Source: an uncultured Gammaproteobacteria bacterium
GTDB lineage: Bacteria > Pseudomonadota > Gammaproteobacteria > Eutrophobiales > Eutrophobiaceae
Assembly: GCA_958295485.1 (NCBI GenBank)
Contig: OY282354.1
Span: forward strand, 3,124,042-3,188,041
Length of the DNA: 64,000 nucleotides
Direction of reading: 5' to 3'
Below are positions 8,152-17,455 of the stretch, piece after piece (position 1 is the stretch's first letter; each line of letters begins with the position of its first letter). Below the pieces are notes generated by a model. The model saw only the letters and a program-made list of their open reading frames with translations, was not told where the DNA came from and made no database searches. The position numbers were made by a program, and so were the translations under genes.

Positions 8152-9933
8152 ATGGCAGTCAGCAAGAAGTTCGAGAAAATAGATGGCGGCCTCCTTGCCG
8201 TAGTTCAAGCTCGTCTCGAAGCGATAGTCCGCAAGATGACCAATACCTTGTTTCGTACTGCGCGTTCAGGCGTGATAAATACAGGACGGGATTTTTCCTG
8301 TTGCATAGTGACGGCAAAAAATGAATTGCTGGTTACCGCGGAAAGTCTGCCAATTCACGTTATGGCAGGGCCTGATTTGATGGCGGCAAAGATGCGTGAA
8401 CTCAGCCCGGATATCCGACCGGGTGACGCATTTTTGAATAATTCACCCTACCACGGTAATTCTCATGCCGGCGATCATACTTTACTGGTTCCGGTCATTG
8501 ATGCCGAAGGCGTCTATCGTTACACCGTGGTAGTGAAAGCGCACCTGGCGGATATTGGCAACTCCGTTCCCTCAACCTTATTTGCGACAGCGACAGACGT
8601 GTATCATGAGGGCGCCTTGATATTCCCGTCCGTGCGAATACAACGAGATTACAAAGATTGCGCTGACATTATCCGCATGTGCAAAGTACGCATCCGGGCG
8701 CCGGAGCAGTGGTACGGTGATCAACTTGCGCTGACCGGCGCAGCCAGGGTAGGTGAGCGGGAGTTGCTGGCATTGGGAGATGAACTGGGTTGGGATTACC
8801 TGGAACATCATGCCGAACAATGGTTGGATTACAGTGAGCAACGAATCCGCACGGTAATCAGTGAGTTGCCCAAAGGTAAAGTCAGCGCGAGCAACTTCCA
8901 CGACCCAATGCCGGGTATGGATGAAGGCGTGGCAATCAAGGCAAGCGTTGCAACAGACCCGAAAAAGGAATTGGTCACGGTTGATCTCCGTGATAATCCT
9001 GATTGCGTACCTTTCGGGCTTAACCTGACGGAGGCGACAGCCATAACCGCCGGCATGGTGGGGGTTTTTAACAGTCTTGGACCTGATATTCCTGCAAATG
9101 CCGGCAGTTGCCGTCGAATCAAGGTACTGCTCCGCGAAAATTGCGTGGCAGGCATACCGCGCCATCCGGCCAGTTGCTCCACTGCTACCACCGGTGTTGC
9201 GGATCGAGTGACAAACGCAGTCCAACGGGCTATGGCAGACCTGAAAGAGGGTATCGGCATGGCTGAATGTGGTCTGGGCATCCCGGCTACTGCCGCGTTT
9301 ATTTCCGGAAAAGACCCGCGTAGAAATAATCAACCCTACGTTAATATGATCACATTGGGACAAACCTGCGGCGCCGGCGCTCCCTGGTCCGATGGCTGGC
9401 TCACCATAGCCCACGTCGGCAACGGGGGTTTGGTCAGGCGCGACAGCACGGAGATAGATGAATTGATGTACCCTGTCCGCATCATAACCGACCGTATCGT
9501 TCCCGATACCGCCGGACCCGGTCGCCGGCGCGGCGCGCCATCAGGCGAGGTGGAGTGGGGGCCGGTAGACAGTTCGATGGAAGGGATCTGGTCCAGTGAC
9601 GGGAATCGATATGCGGCCCTGGGCGCGCGTGGAGGCGGTCCCGGCGCAAGGGCCAAGCAATTCAAGCGGGAGCTCGACGGCAGTTTAACGCCCTTGGGCG
9701 CTTTTGATCACGTGAAATTGAATGCCGGTGAATCGGTGCTTGGGTTCTCCTGCGGTGGTGGTGGTTATGGTTCACCTCTTGAGCGTGAACCGCACCGGGT
9801 TGCCCGAGACGTCACCGAAGGATGGATCAGCGCTGAACACGCAGTAAAAGTTTATGGCGTGGTTGTCGATGTTGAAGGTAACGTTGATAAGGCAGCGACT
9901 GAAGAACTGCGCGGACACATCCGGCATGACTGA
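8152..9933 (+). CDS. Hydantoinase/oxoprolinase family, B subunit (HyuB-like)
   Basis: About 593 residues. Family blocks include an N-terminal SRDFSCC-like region (TGRDFSCCIVT), NNSPYHGNSHAGDHTLLVPV, and a glycine-rich C-terminal tail (CGGGGYGSPLERE). Start: ATG 8152 has GAGAG 7 nt upstream. An in-frame GTG at 8146 overlaps the hyuA stop as GTGA and would add two residues; either way the two subunits are translationally coupled. HyuB supplies the other half of the ATP-dependent ring-opening or carboxylating complex. Its stop overlaps the next gene by 8 bp (ATGACTGA), continuing the tight operon. Confidence 0.87.
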   Translation: MAVSKKFEKIDGGLLAVVQARLEAIVRKMTNTLFRTARSGVINTGRDFSCCIVTAKNELLVTAESLPIHVMAGPDLMAAKMRELSPDIRPGDAFLNNSPYHGNSHAGDHTLLVPVIDAEGVYRYTVVVKAHLADIGNSVPSTLFATATDVYHEGALIFPSVRIQRDYKDCADIIRMCKVRIRAPEQWYGDQLALTGAARVGERELLALGDELGWDYLEHHAEQWLDYSEQRIRTVISELPKGKVSASNFHDPMPGMDEGVAIKASVATDPKKELVTVDLRDNPDCVPFGLNLTEATAITAGMVGVFNSLGPDIPANAGSCRRIKVLLRENCVAGIPRHPASCSTATTGVADRVTNAVQRAMADLKEGIGMAECGLGIPATAAFISGKDPRRNNQPYVNMITLGQTCGAGAPWSDGWLTIAHVGNGGLVRRDSTEIDELMYPVRIITDRIVPDTAGPGRRRGAPSGEVEWGPVDSSMEGIWSSDGNRYAALGARGGGPGARAKQFKRELDGSLTPLGAFDHVKLNAGESVLGFSCGGGGYGSPLEREPHRVARDVTEGWISAEHAVKVYGVVVDVEGNVDKAATEELRGHIRHD

Positions 9934-11344
9934 TTCTGCCGTTGACGCAAGCAACGGATTGCACCGATCATTATGGCTGGATCAAGCGCTGACAAAACCC
10001 GGTTCACCTTGCCCGCCACTAGTCGGTGATCGGCTCGCCGACATTGCCATAGTGGGTGGTGGCTATGTCGGTTTATGGACAGCGCTTGAACTCAAGCAAC
10101 GTGACCGGGCAATCGACGTCGTTATTCTGGAACAGGATATATGCGGCGCAGGGGCCTCAGGTCGAAATGGTGGATATGCTTTATCATGGTGGACAAAAGC
10201 GCCTTCATTAAGAGCGAAGTGGGGAGATGAAACAGCCCGGGATCTAATTCTGAAATCAGAGGCGGCGATTGCCGGGCTGGCCGCGTTTTGTGACGAAGAA
10301 GGCATTGATGCCGAATATACTAAAAGTGGCTGGGTCTGGGGCGCATTTTCCAAAGCTCACACAGGGGCCTGGGAGCAGGCGGTTCAGGCTTGCCGGGAAC
10401 TTGATGTCGGCGACCTCCATGAATTGAATCGTGAAGCTGCCGTGCATTTATCCGGCACAGAGACATTGGCGTCTGCCGTGCTTGACAGAACAGCCGCCAT
10501 GCTGCATCCGGGTAAACTGGTAAGGGGCCTGCGGGAGGCGGCTTTACGGCAGGGAGTAATTATCTATGAACACACCAGGGTCCGGCATTTTTCGCGGGAC
10601 CGGCCGGCGCGGCTCGTGACAGACAAAGGGATAGTCAAAGCCGATAAAGTGATATTGGCGACCAATGCCTGGAGCGCTGCTTTGCCGGAGTTATCTCGCT
10701 CCATTGTTGTTGTATCCAGCGATATAATAGCCAGCAGCCCTATGCCGGACCGGCTTCGGAATATGCAATGGCTGAATCGGGCCGGAGTGAATGATTCTTC
10801 CCAGATGGTAAATTATGTGCGTACCACGGCTGAAGGACGTTTGCTGGCCGGGAAAGGTGGGCTTGCCTCAGCTTATGGCGGACGCGTGAATAAAACAATG
10901 TTTCACAGTCCGGAGCGGGCACATGTAGTGAAACGCCAGTTGGATAAGCTGTATCCCGAATTTTCAGATGTGCCTGTCGAATGTGCCTGGTCCGGCCCCG
11001 TAGATCGTTCCTCTGATGGTCTGCCGTTGCTGGGTTCCCTGCCAGGATGTAAACACATTATATATGGAATAGGTTGGAGCGGCAATGGAGTAGGGCCAAG
11101 CCGCATCGGTGGTCGAGCCCTGGCCAGCCTGGCGACTGGTTACAGGGATGAATGGTCATCACTTCCCGTCGTAGTTGATTGTCCGAGACGTGATTTACCC
11201 GCTGAACCCTTCCGTTATTTTGGTGGTCGCCTGGTACGCGCTGCCGTCGCCAGGAAAGATCGCGTTGAGATGCAAGGACGGCATCCGGACTGGATTACGA
11301 AATCACTGGCTGCATTGGCGCCCAGGGGCGTCGAAGACAGGTAG
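9926..11344 (+). CDS. FAD-dependent amino-acid oxidase/dehydrogenase (DadA/DAO family)
   Basis: 472 residues from ATG 9926, chosen because this codon overlaps the hyuB stop as ATGACTGA; an upstream in-frame start lies wholly inside hyuB. The Rossmann FAD motif VGGGYVG is at 43-49, followed by an acidic strand end (VVILEQD) and the GASGRNGGYAL motif of the DAO/glycine-oxidase/GabB group. The C-terminal YGIGWSGNGVGPS block is also typical. Such enzymes oxidise the C-N bond of amino acids or N-alkyl amines. Between a hydantoinase pair and an amidase, oxidative deamination or N-demethylation of the ring-opened product is a fair inference. Confidence 0.83.
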   Translation: MTDSAVDASNGLHRSLWLDQALTKPGSPCPPLVGDRLADIAIVGGGYVGLWTALELKQRDRAIDVVILEQDICGAGASGRNGGYALSWWTKAPSLRAKWGDETARDLILKSEAAIAGLAAFCDEEGIDAEYTKSGWVWGAFSKAHTGAWEQAVQACRELDVGDLHELNREAAVHLSGTETLASAVLDRTAAMLHPGKLVRGLREAALRQGVIIYEHTRVRHFSRDRPARLVTDKGIVKADKVILATNAWSAALPELSRSIVVVSSDIIASSPMPDRLRNMQWLNRAGVNDSSQMVNYVRTTAEGRLLAGKGGLASAYGGRVNKTMFHSPERAHVVKRQLDKLYPEFSDVPVECAWSGPVDRSSDGLPLLGSLPGCKHIIYGIGWSGNGVGPSRIGGRALASLATGYRDEWSSLPVVVDCPRRDLPAEPFRYFGGRLVRAAVARKDRVEMQGRHPDWITKSLAALAPRGVEDR

Positions 11345-11348
11345 CGGG

Positions 11349-12752
11349 ATGCCTGCGCTGTTTGAACTCTCGGTTAACGCCATGCTGGAAGGTTACCGTA
11401 GCGGAGCTTTTTCTCCTGTTGACGTGGTCGGTGAATTGAGCGCACGGATTGAGCGACTGGATTCGATCTATAATGCGTTTACCACTCTTGACCTGGAAAC
11501 TGCCGCGGACAGGGCGCGCAGAAGTGAAAAAGCCTGGCGTCGCGGCGAGGAACTTCCCCTGCTTGGCGTGCCGGTTGCAATCAAAGATATAATCGATACC
11601 GAAGGACTACGCACCACTTACGGCTCGGCAATATTTTCAGACAATGTTCCGACAACCGATGCAACAGTAGTGGCTAAACTCAAACAAGCCGGCGCAATCA
11701 TAATTGGTAAAAGCGCGACTCACGAGTTTGCCTGGGGTTTCACCAACGACAATCCCCATTACGGCCCTACACATAATCCCTGGGCACGGAATAGAATTCC
11801 GGGCGGTTCCAGTGGTGGAAGCGCGGTTGCTGTAGCAACCGGGATGGTCCCTCTCGCTGTCGGTACCGATACCGGTGGTTCGATCAGGGTTCCATGCGCT
11901 TTCTGTGGTATAACCGGAATTAAACCAACTTACCGCAGCATCAGCGCCAAGGGGATCTTCCCATTGGCGGCAAGCCTGGATCACGCCGGCCTGATTGCCC
12001 GTATCCCGGAAGATCTTCAATTATCATTACAGGTGACACAGTCCGCGCAAGGCCGTGATGGAGACGGCAACGCTGAAACAGTCTCTAAATCCCTGGCGAG
12101 TGTGCGCATTGGTATAGCCGAGCGCCTGCATCAACCCGCGCCTGAGGTGGATATTGCCACTGTATTCAACCGCGCCTGCGAAATTTTACAGGGAGCCGGC
12201 GCAATAATAATTTCATTTGATGACATGCAGTTGCCGAATATCCCGAATGTTTTTTCGACAATTATGCTGGCGGAATCCCTGCATGCTCACAGGCAGGTTC
12301 AACTATACCCGGAACGCTACGATGAATATGGGGCGGATGTTCGCCGGCGCATTGACCTGGCATTGGGAGTGACGTTAGCTGATTACCTTGATGCATCAGA
12401 ACAACGCAGGACACTTGCTATCGAACTGGAAAAGGTTTTATGCGATGTCGATGTTATCGTTTCATTGTGCGCGGCATCGAGTCCCCCTGAAATTGAATCC
12501 TTGTTCCCGCCCACGCCCGAAACGCAAAAACAATATGATTTGCGCAGAATAGTATTGGGTTATACAGCCTTACAGGATCTTACAGGATTACCCGCATGCA
12601 CGGTCAGGGCTGGTTTTGACAACAATGGCTTGCCGGTTGGAATCCAGTTCACCGGGCGTCATGATGAAGATCAAGCTGTCCTGTCAGTAGCAAAAGTATT
12701 TTATCATCTCACCCCTGAGGTTCAGAAAATTTGTCCGGAAGTCGAAGGATAG
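11349..12752 (+). CDS. Amidase-signature hydrolase (GatA-like fold)
   Basis: 467 residues from ATG 11349, 4 bp after the upstream stop; longer in-frame starts fall inside the upstream gene. The Ser-cisSer-Lys triad is complete and spaced as in GatA: K79 (GVPVAIKD), S154 (PGGSSGGS) and S178 (GTDTGGSIR). No gatB or gatC lies nearby, so this is a catabolic amidase or carbamoylase rather than part of tRNA amidation. After ring opening by HyuAB it could hydrolyse the N-carbamoyl or amide product. The last base of its stop is the first base of a GTG that opens a flavoprotein stub. Confidence 0.86.
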   Translation: MPALFELSVNAMLEGYRSGAFSPVDVVGELSARIERLDSIYNAFTTLDLETAADRARRSEKAWRRGEELPLLGVPVAIKDIIDTEGLRTTYGSAIFSDNVPTTDATVVAKLKQAGAIIIGKSATHEFAWGFTNDNPHYGPTHNPWARNRIPGGSSGGSAVAVATGMVPLAVGTDTGGSIRVPCAFCGITGIKPTYRSISAKGIFPLAASLDHAGLIARIPEDLQLSLQVTQSAQGRDGDGNAETVSKSLASVRIGIAERLHQPAPEVDIATVFNRACEILQGAGAIIISFDDMQLPNIPNVFSTIMLAESLHAHRQVQLYPERYDEYGADVRRRIDLALGVTLADYLDASEQRRTLAIELEKVLCDVDVIVSLCAASSPPEIESLFPPTPETQKQYDLRRIVLGYTALQDLTGLPACTVRAGFDNNGLPVGIQFTGRHDEDQAVLSVAKVFYHLTPEVQKICPEVEG

Positions 12753-12844
12753 TGAGGAATGTTCAAAAAACAGCGGATGTCATTGTCGTCGGCCCCGGAG
12801 GGACAGGTTTGATTGCAGCCCTGTCTGCATTAGAAAGTAAATAA
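12752..12844 (+). pseudogene. N-terminal stub of a FAD-dependent dehydrogenase
   Basis: A 30-codon frame opens with GTG overlapping the amidase stop by one base. It encodes ADVIVVGPGGTGLIAALSAL, an unmistakable beta-alpha-beta dinucleotide fold with GPGGTG (the usual form is GxGxxG), and then stops. A complete flavoprotein of the fumarate reductase/3-ketosteroid dehydrogenase type would be over 450 residues, so only the first 6% survives. This indicates that the operon once had a sixth enzyme that was deleted. Confidence 0.65.
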
Positions 12845-13015
12845 ACAGTATTAAACGCCATATGCTTTGTGATAGTCTGAACTGATAAACTTTTGGCCGA
12901 TAAAGCCATATATGTAGCTGCTGTCGTGAAATAAACTAAGATAATATGAAGTTAATTCTTCGATGTTTCCGGTGACGTTGGTTTGATCATATTTTTCTTT
13001 GGGCAGGATTGACTT

Positions 13016-13384
13016 ATGCAGATATTACGTTTTCACCATGTAGGGATACCCACAGACAAAAAACTTCCCAATGGGGACTATAACGAAAAATTGAAGCTCC
13101 ATGGTTCCGGTTATTTTGATAATCCCTATGGAATAGAATGGCATAACTTTGATGAAGACAACGAATTGCCTGAGATTATCAAAACCACGCCACATGTCGC
13201 GTTTGTCGTTGACGATATCAAGGAGGCCCTGAAAGGGAAAAAGGTGGTATTGGAACCGAACAGTCCGGCGGAAGGCGTGACTGTCGCATTTATCCTGGAT
13301 GGGGACGCCCTGGTTGAACTTCTTGAATTTGCCCGGCCGGAACAGGAAGTATGGCCTCATCCCGGCAAATTCCAAATCTTATAA
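13016..13384 (+). CDS. VOC (glyoxalase-fold) protein, single domain
   Basis: 122 residues. The pattern FHHVGIP near the N-terminus, YGIEWHNFDED, HVAFVVDDI and a terminal LVELLEF matches one beta-alpha-beta-beta-beta half of the vicinal oxygen chelate fold, with candidate metal ligands His (start), His (HVAF) and Glu (ELLEF). It is clearly homologous to both domains of the next gene, 7 bp downstream. A GGCAGGAT stretch precedes the ATG by 9 nt. VOC proteins act as lyases, isomerases, dioxygenases or binding proteins; which applies is unknown. A single-domain protein would normally dimerise to form the active site. Confidence 0.75.
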   Translation: MQILRFHHVGIPTDKKLPNGDYNEKLKLHGSGYFDNPYGIEWHNFDEDNELPEIIKTTPHVAFVVDDIKEALKGKKVVLEPNSPAEGVTVAFILDGDALVELLEFARPEQEVWPHPGKFQIL

Positions 13385-13391
13385 TCGAAAA

Positions 13392-14114
13392 ATGATCGAA
13401 AAAAGTGAACTGAAATACCATCATATTGGTATTCCATCCAAAGAGAAGAGGGAGAATGAAATATATTTCCCTCACCTGAAATTGTCCTGCGTTCCTGGAA
13501 TTAATAATGCTTATGGAGTGGAATGGACGCGGTTTGATGAAGATGCCGATTATCCCGATATCGTCAAGGAATACGCGCATGTGGCCTTTGAAATCGACAA
13601 CCTGGAAAAAGCGATTGAAGGGGAACAGGTGATCGTTGAACCTGGTGAAATCATGCCCGGAGTCAGGGCAGCGTTTATCAGCGTCCTGGATGCGCCGGTC
13701 AAACTAATGGAAATTGACCAAGCCGGCGCCGGCGAAGAAGCAAAAAACCCGGTCGCAAACAGTGGTAAACAATTGAAATATCACCATACGGGCATGCCTT
13801 GTGATAAAACATTTGATAAAGAAATCAAGGTGCCACATTTGAAACTGGCTTATCTCCCGGGACAGTACAATAATTACGGTGTCGAATGGATGCGCTTTGA
13901 TGAGGATAATGAAAACCCAGACATCATTAAATATATTCCTCATGTCGCCTTTGAAGTGGACGATATCGACCAGGCGCTCGTCGGTGAAAAGGTACTTTAC
14001 CATTCCGGACGGGGTACGCCGGGGATTATCGTAGCCATGATCGAAGTTGATGGCGCGTCTATTGAATTCATAGAATTGGACCGGTCCATCACAGGCAATC
14101 AATACGATGCCTGA
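13392..14114 (+). CDS. Two-domain VOC protein (internal duplication)
   Basis: 240 residues from ATG 13392; an upstream in-frame start would lie inside the preceding gene. It has two tandem copies of the same unit: LKYHHIGIP ... YGVEWTRFDED ... HVAFEID ... VKLMEID, then LKYHHTGMP ... YGVEWMRFDED ... HVAFEVDD ... IEFIELD. Together with the single-domain gene upstream there are three homologous units in a row, so the pair arose by duplication and fusion. In two-domain VOC enzymes the active site sits between the halves. Base composition is AT-richer than the upstream operon. The substrate is unknown; the decarboxylase and third VOC protein downstream may share the pathway. Confidence 0.75.
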   Translation: MIEKSELKYHHIGIPSKEKRENEIYFPHLKLSCVPGINNAYGVEWTRFDEDADYPDIVKEYAHVAFEIDNLEKAIEGEQVIVEPGEIMPGVRAAFISVLDAPVKLMEIDQAGAGEEAKNPVANSGKQLKYHHTGMPCDKTFDKEIKVPHLKLAYLPGQYNNYGVEWMRFDEDNENPDIIKYIPHVAFEVDDIDQALVGEKVLYHSGRGTPGIIVAMIEVDGASIEFIELDRSITGNQYDA

Positions 14115-14401
14115 GACCCGATGACAGGCCTGCCCTGCTGCTGATACGCTGTAACAAGCGACTATAAAGCCGTTTTGTTCATCGAATTATTAGCTGGATG
14201 AAAGACCGGAATCGATAAGTTTTGTGTCATTTATGCCATGAAATAGTCAGGGGTGTATTCGTACACTGTTTCAATAGTTCCCTGGAATTACGGCCGAATC
14301 ACAACTTGAGGTATTGATTCTGATGTTGGTGGATGTGGGCTTTCCATTTATGACAAGTATGCATGCATTGCCTGTGTTCCCCGCATGGACTTTGTTTCGA
14401 T

Positions 14402-15817
14402 ATGCGCGTTAATCATTCACTCTCAATCCGCGATGGACACCTGTTTATGGAAGACTGCGATACGGTAAAGATCGCCCGGGAGTTCGGCACGCCGTTGTTT
14501 CTCGTATCAGAAAATCATTTACGCCATAATTTACGTTCATACACCCGGGCCTTTGAAAATTGCTGGACGGAGGGGCCCGTTCGTATAATGCCTTCACTCA
14601 AGGCTAATCCGGTTATTGCAATACGAAAAGTACTGTCTGACGAAGGAGCCGGTTGTGACGTTTTTGGCTCCGGAGAATTACACGCGGCATTGCATGGCGG
14701 GGTTGCGCCCGATGCCATATCGGTAAATGGTTCCATCAAGGACAGGGAGATTATTACAAGGGCCATCGAAGTCGGCGCCCGTATTGTATTGGATAGCCCC
14801 AGGGAGCTTGATTTATGTGAAGAAGTCGCGGCCAGGTTAGATCAGGTTGCCCGCGTTATATTTCGGATCAAGCCCTGCATGGAAGAGCTTGATGTCATGT
14901 CGGATTATACCCCGGAGTATGAAATCAGGTTTATGACCCAGGTCATCAAATACGGAATTCCCACCTCAGAGTTATTACCCATGGGGCTCAAGGCAAAACG
15001 CTCTCCTCATATTGAGCCTGCAGGAATTCATGCGCACATGGGCAGACTTAGCAAGAAGCCGGAAGTCTGGCGTTCATGGGTCATTAATTGCGTAAATCTT
15101 ACCAAAGAATTGAGTGATGCCATGGATGGTTGGGTACCCGGAGAAATGAATTTGGGGGGTGGATTTCCAAGTTTTCCGGATAAGGATACGGACGTAACCA
15201 TCAAGGGTTATCCGGGGCCATCGCTGGAAGAACTTGCAGATGTATTGACGTCTTCCCTGCGTGAAGGCATGAGAAATAATAATCTTGAAACAAATGGCTT
15301 ATTAATTGAGGTTGAGCCTGGTCGGGGCATTCACTGTGATACCGGGATTCACCTGACCACAGTAAGAAATATCAAACATGAAACCAGAAATCTGGAACAC
15401 AGGTGGGCAGAGGTGGATACCTCCCAGGTTTTTCTGGGCGTGAGTGGAGCTAATTTTAATCAGGCAAAATTTGATTTTATTGTCGCCAACAAGGCATCGG
15501 ATGAAGCGAACACCACCTCGGATATAGTTGGTCTGACTTGCAATCTCGAGGTATTGTTTTACCAGGCTGAGGTCCCGACATTAGAACCTGGAGACTTGGT
15601 TGCATTGCTTAATACGGGCTCATATATTGAGCCATGCACACAAAATTTTAATGCCTTGCCTCGACCCGGTATGGTTTTGGTCAATGGCAGCCAGGTTGAG
15701 TTGATAAAACGTCACGAAACCATTGAAGATGTATTTTCCAGGGATATTGTTCCCGCGCGTTTAGCCGACGGCGAAAATCCTCAGCCCATCGGGAAAACAG
15801 CCAGACCCGCATATTGA
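14402..15817 (+). CDS. PLP-dependent fold-III decarboxylase (LysA/ornithine decarboxylase-like)
   Basis: 471 residues from ATG 14402, which gives the usual LysA-type opening (DGHLFMEDCDTVKIAREFGTP). The PLP lysine is K67 in MPSLKANP. Family blocks GAGCDVFGSGEL, IHAHMGRLSKKP, the PLP-phosphate glycine loop MNLGGGFPSFP and the C-terminal LNTGSYIEP are present; the latter lies where LysA has GAYC, and here the usual Cys is not at the expected place. It may therefore decarboxylate another amino acid or act in the reverse, carboxylating sense. Isolation from lysine-biosynthesis genes and location among VOC proteins and an AraC regulator argue against a housekeeping lysA. Confidence 0.78.
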   Translation: MRVNHSLSIRDGHLFMEDCDTVKIAREFGTPLFLVSENHLRHNLRSYTRAFENCWTEGPVRIMPSLKANPVIAIRKVLSDEGAGCDVFGSGELHAALHGGVAPDAISVNGSIKDREIITRAIEVGARIVLDSPRELDLCEEVAARLDQVARVIFRIKPCMEELDVMSDYTPEYEIRFMTQVIKYGIPTSELLPMGLKAKRSPHIEPAGIHAHMGRLSKKPEVWRSWVINCVNLTKELSDAMDGWVPGEMNLGGGFPSFPDKDTDVTIKGYPGPSLEELADVLTSSLREGMRNNNLETNGLLIEVEPGRGIHCDTGIHLTTVRNIKHETRNLEHRWAEVDTSQVFLGVSGANFNQAKFDFIVANKASDEANTTSDIVGLTCNLEVLFYQAEVPTLEPGDLVALLNTGSYIEPCTQNFNALPRPGMVLVNGSQVELIKRHETIEDVFSRDIVPARLADGENPQPIGKTARPAY

Positions 15818-15853
15818 ACGAGAAACTATAGTGGCGGCGCTGAATGAATTCTT

Positions 15854-16324
15854 ATGATTAAGGGGTTCCATCATCCGGCAATTGTAGTGCCAGACCTTGA
15901 GAAAGCCAGGGAATTTTATGAGGAAGTATTGGGTTTCACCCTGGTGAGGGAATTGTCCTGGAACAACCCCAGTCCCTTACACGATCAAATTACCGGGTTA
16001 GAAAACTCTGCCGCCCGGGCTTATCTTATGAAATGCAACAATACATACCTGGAGTTGTTTCAATACAGGTCGCCTGCTTCCCATTGTGAAGAACGCCAGC
16101 CCTGTGCAAATGAACCGGGGATACGGCATCTGGCATTTGAAGTGGATGATGCACAGGTTGAGTATGATCGCCTTGCAATGGCCGGTGGAATTAGCATGAA
16201 TCCGCCATATATTTTTCCTGAAGGTGGTAGTGCGGTTTATTGTCGGGACCCATTTGGCAACATTATAGAATTCACTACGGCAGGAAAAGGTTTTCCCAGC
16301 ATTGATGATTTACAGGAGAAATAA
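15854..16324 (+). CDS. VOC family protein (lactoylglutathione lyase-like)
   Basis: 156 residues. It opens with MIKGFHHPAIVVPDLEKARE, which gives the canonical first VOC strand and helix, and continues with FYEEVLGF, YLELFQY, RHLAFEVDD and a C-terminal DPFGNIIEF. Putative metal ligands are the N-terminal His, Glu of YLELF, His of RHLAF and Glu of IIEF. It is more like classical glyoxalase I or methylmalonyl-CoA epimerase proteins than the three units at 13-14 kb. It starts 36 bp after the decarboxylase and probably shares its transcript. Specificity cannot be set from sequence. Confidence 0.8.
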   Translation: MIKGFHHPAIVVPDLEKAREFYEEVLGFTLVRELSWNNPSPLHDQITGLENSAARAYLMKCNNTYLELFQYRSPASHCEERQPCANEPGIRHLAFEVDDAQVEYDRLAMAGGISMNPPYIFPEGGSAVYCRDPFGNIIEFTTAGKGFPSIDDLQEK

Positions 16325-16404
16325 TACCCTCACACTAGAAATTCTTGCACTTCAGGACACAACCTTATCATTTCAGGGAAGATTGTCTATAATCAGATTC
16401 GTAT

Positions 16405-17442
16405 ATGAATCTGACAGCGCATAAACACAGCGGGCTGAAACAGTCTTCCGGGCTGACTCCCACCATTTACATGAAACGTTTGCTTGAGGTTGCATCTGAC
16501 TTTGGCGTGAAGTCCGATGTCATTCTGGAACGTATTGGAATGGACAGGAAAGAGCTGGAAAACAGTGATATGTACTACACGATTGAACAGCACTTTGAGT
16601 CACTTCGCGCAATCCGCGAAATAGTTGATATACCGGCCCTGGGCTTGCTGGTCGGGCTGCGGACTTCTATAGCTGACTTGGGCATTATGGGTTACGCGAT
16701 GCTCAGCAGTCCGACACTTCGAAGAGCTATGGACATAGCTCTTCGCTTCCAGAGAATAACAGACCCGGTGTTGCATATCCGCTGCTGGCTGGATGGGAAT
16801 GACGTTGTCATTACGATTGAACCCTTGATACTTTTGAGTGAAACGTATCGCTACGACGTCGAAGTGACGTTGGCAATCTGGCGGCAGATTCTGAAATTTT
16901 ATTTTGGGGATACTGCAAAGATTAACAAAGTTTGCGTGACTTGGCCTAAGCAAAGCTACGTGGCGGAATACAAAGAGGTATTTCATTGTCCGATCTATTT
17001 TTCACGGGATACCAATGAATTGCGATTTCCCGCTTCATATCTTGACAAGGAATTAAGCCTTGCCAATGAACAAGCAGCCCGAATTTGTGAGCAACAATGT
17101 GCAGAGTTGCTACGAAAATTAAGTCAGGGTGAAACTATTCTCGATACTGTAAGACGCATATTGATTAATACGTCAGGGCGTTTCCCTAATTTAGTGGAAG
17201 TGGCTGAAAAACTTCACACGACGCCACGGAACCTTCGGCGCAGGCTTGCTGATGCAAATACGTCGTTTCGCGTGATCTCCGAGGAAGTACGAATGCACTT
17301 TGCCATGCAGTATTTAACAGATACGTCTTTATCTATCGAACAGGTGGCCCTTCTCGTCGGTTATTCCGAAGCTTCAAATTTTCATCGCGCTTTCAAAAAA
17401 CATGTGGGCATGACACCGAAAAATTTTCGTAAATCTTCCTGA
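16405..17442 (+). CDS. AraC-family transcriptional regulator with Arabinose_bd-type sensor domain
   Basis: 345 residues. Residues about 20-210 match the N-terminal sensor of OruR/ArgR-like AraC proteins (VASDFGVKSDVILERIG, GIMGYAMLSSPTL). The C-terminal ~90 residues carry two helix-turn-helix units (LVEVAEKLHTTPRNLRRRL and SIEQVALLVGYSEASNFHRAF) and end in the conserved GMTPKNFR. It is the last gene of the 5-17 kb cluster and in the same direction, so it is the natural candidate to control the hydantoinase-VOC-decarboxylase genes in response to a pathway compound. That assignment is by position only. Confidence 0.87.
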   Translation: MNLTAHKHSGLKQSSGLTPTIYMKRLLEVASDFGVKSDVILERIGMDRKELENSDMYYTIEQHFESLRAIREIVDIPALGLLVGLRTSIADLGIMGYAMLSSPTLRRAMDIALRFQRITDPVLHIRCWLDGNDVVITIEPLILLSETYRYDVEVTLAIWRQILKFYFGDTAKINKVCVTWPKQSYVAEYKEVFHCPIYFSRDTNELRFPASYLDKELSLANEQAARICEQQCAELLRKLSQGETILDTVRRILINTSGRFPNLVEVAEKLHTTPRNLRRRLADANTSFRVISEEVRMHFAMQYLTDTSLSIEQVALLVGYSEASNFHRAFKKHVGMTPKNFRKSS

Positions 17443-17455
17443 TTGACAATAACGA

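Noticed and set aside
8578..9414. Long minus-strand open frame across hyuB
   Set aside because: It is antisense to a strongly supported gene, with low-complexity, arginine/cysteine-rich composition and no domain.
11349..12752. GatA subunit of the tRNA amidotransferase
   Set aside because: The catalytic residues match, but gatB/gatC are absent and the gene is embedded in a catabolic operon.
14402..15817. Housekeeping diaminopimelate decarboxylase (lysA)
   Set aside because: The fold and PLP lysine agree, but the C-terminal active-site block differs and no lysine genes are near; the general decarboxylase call is safer.
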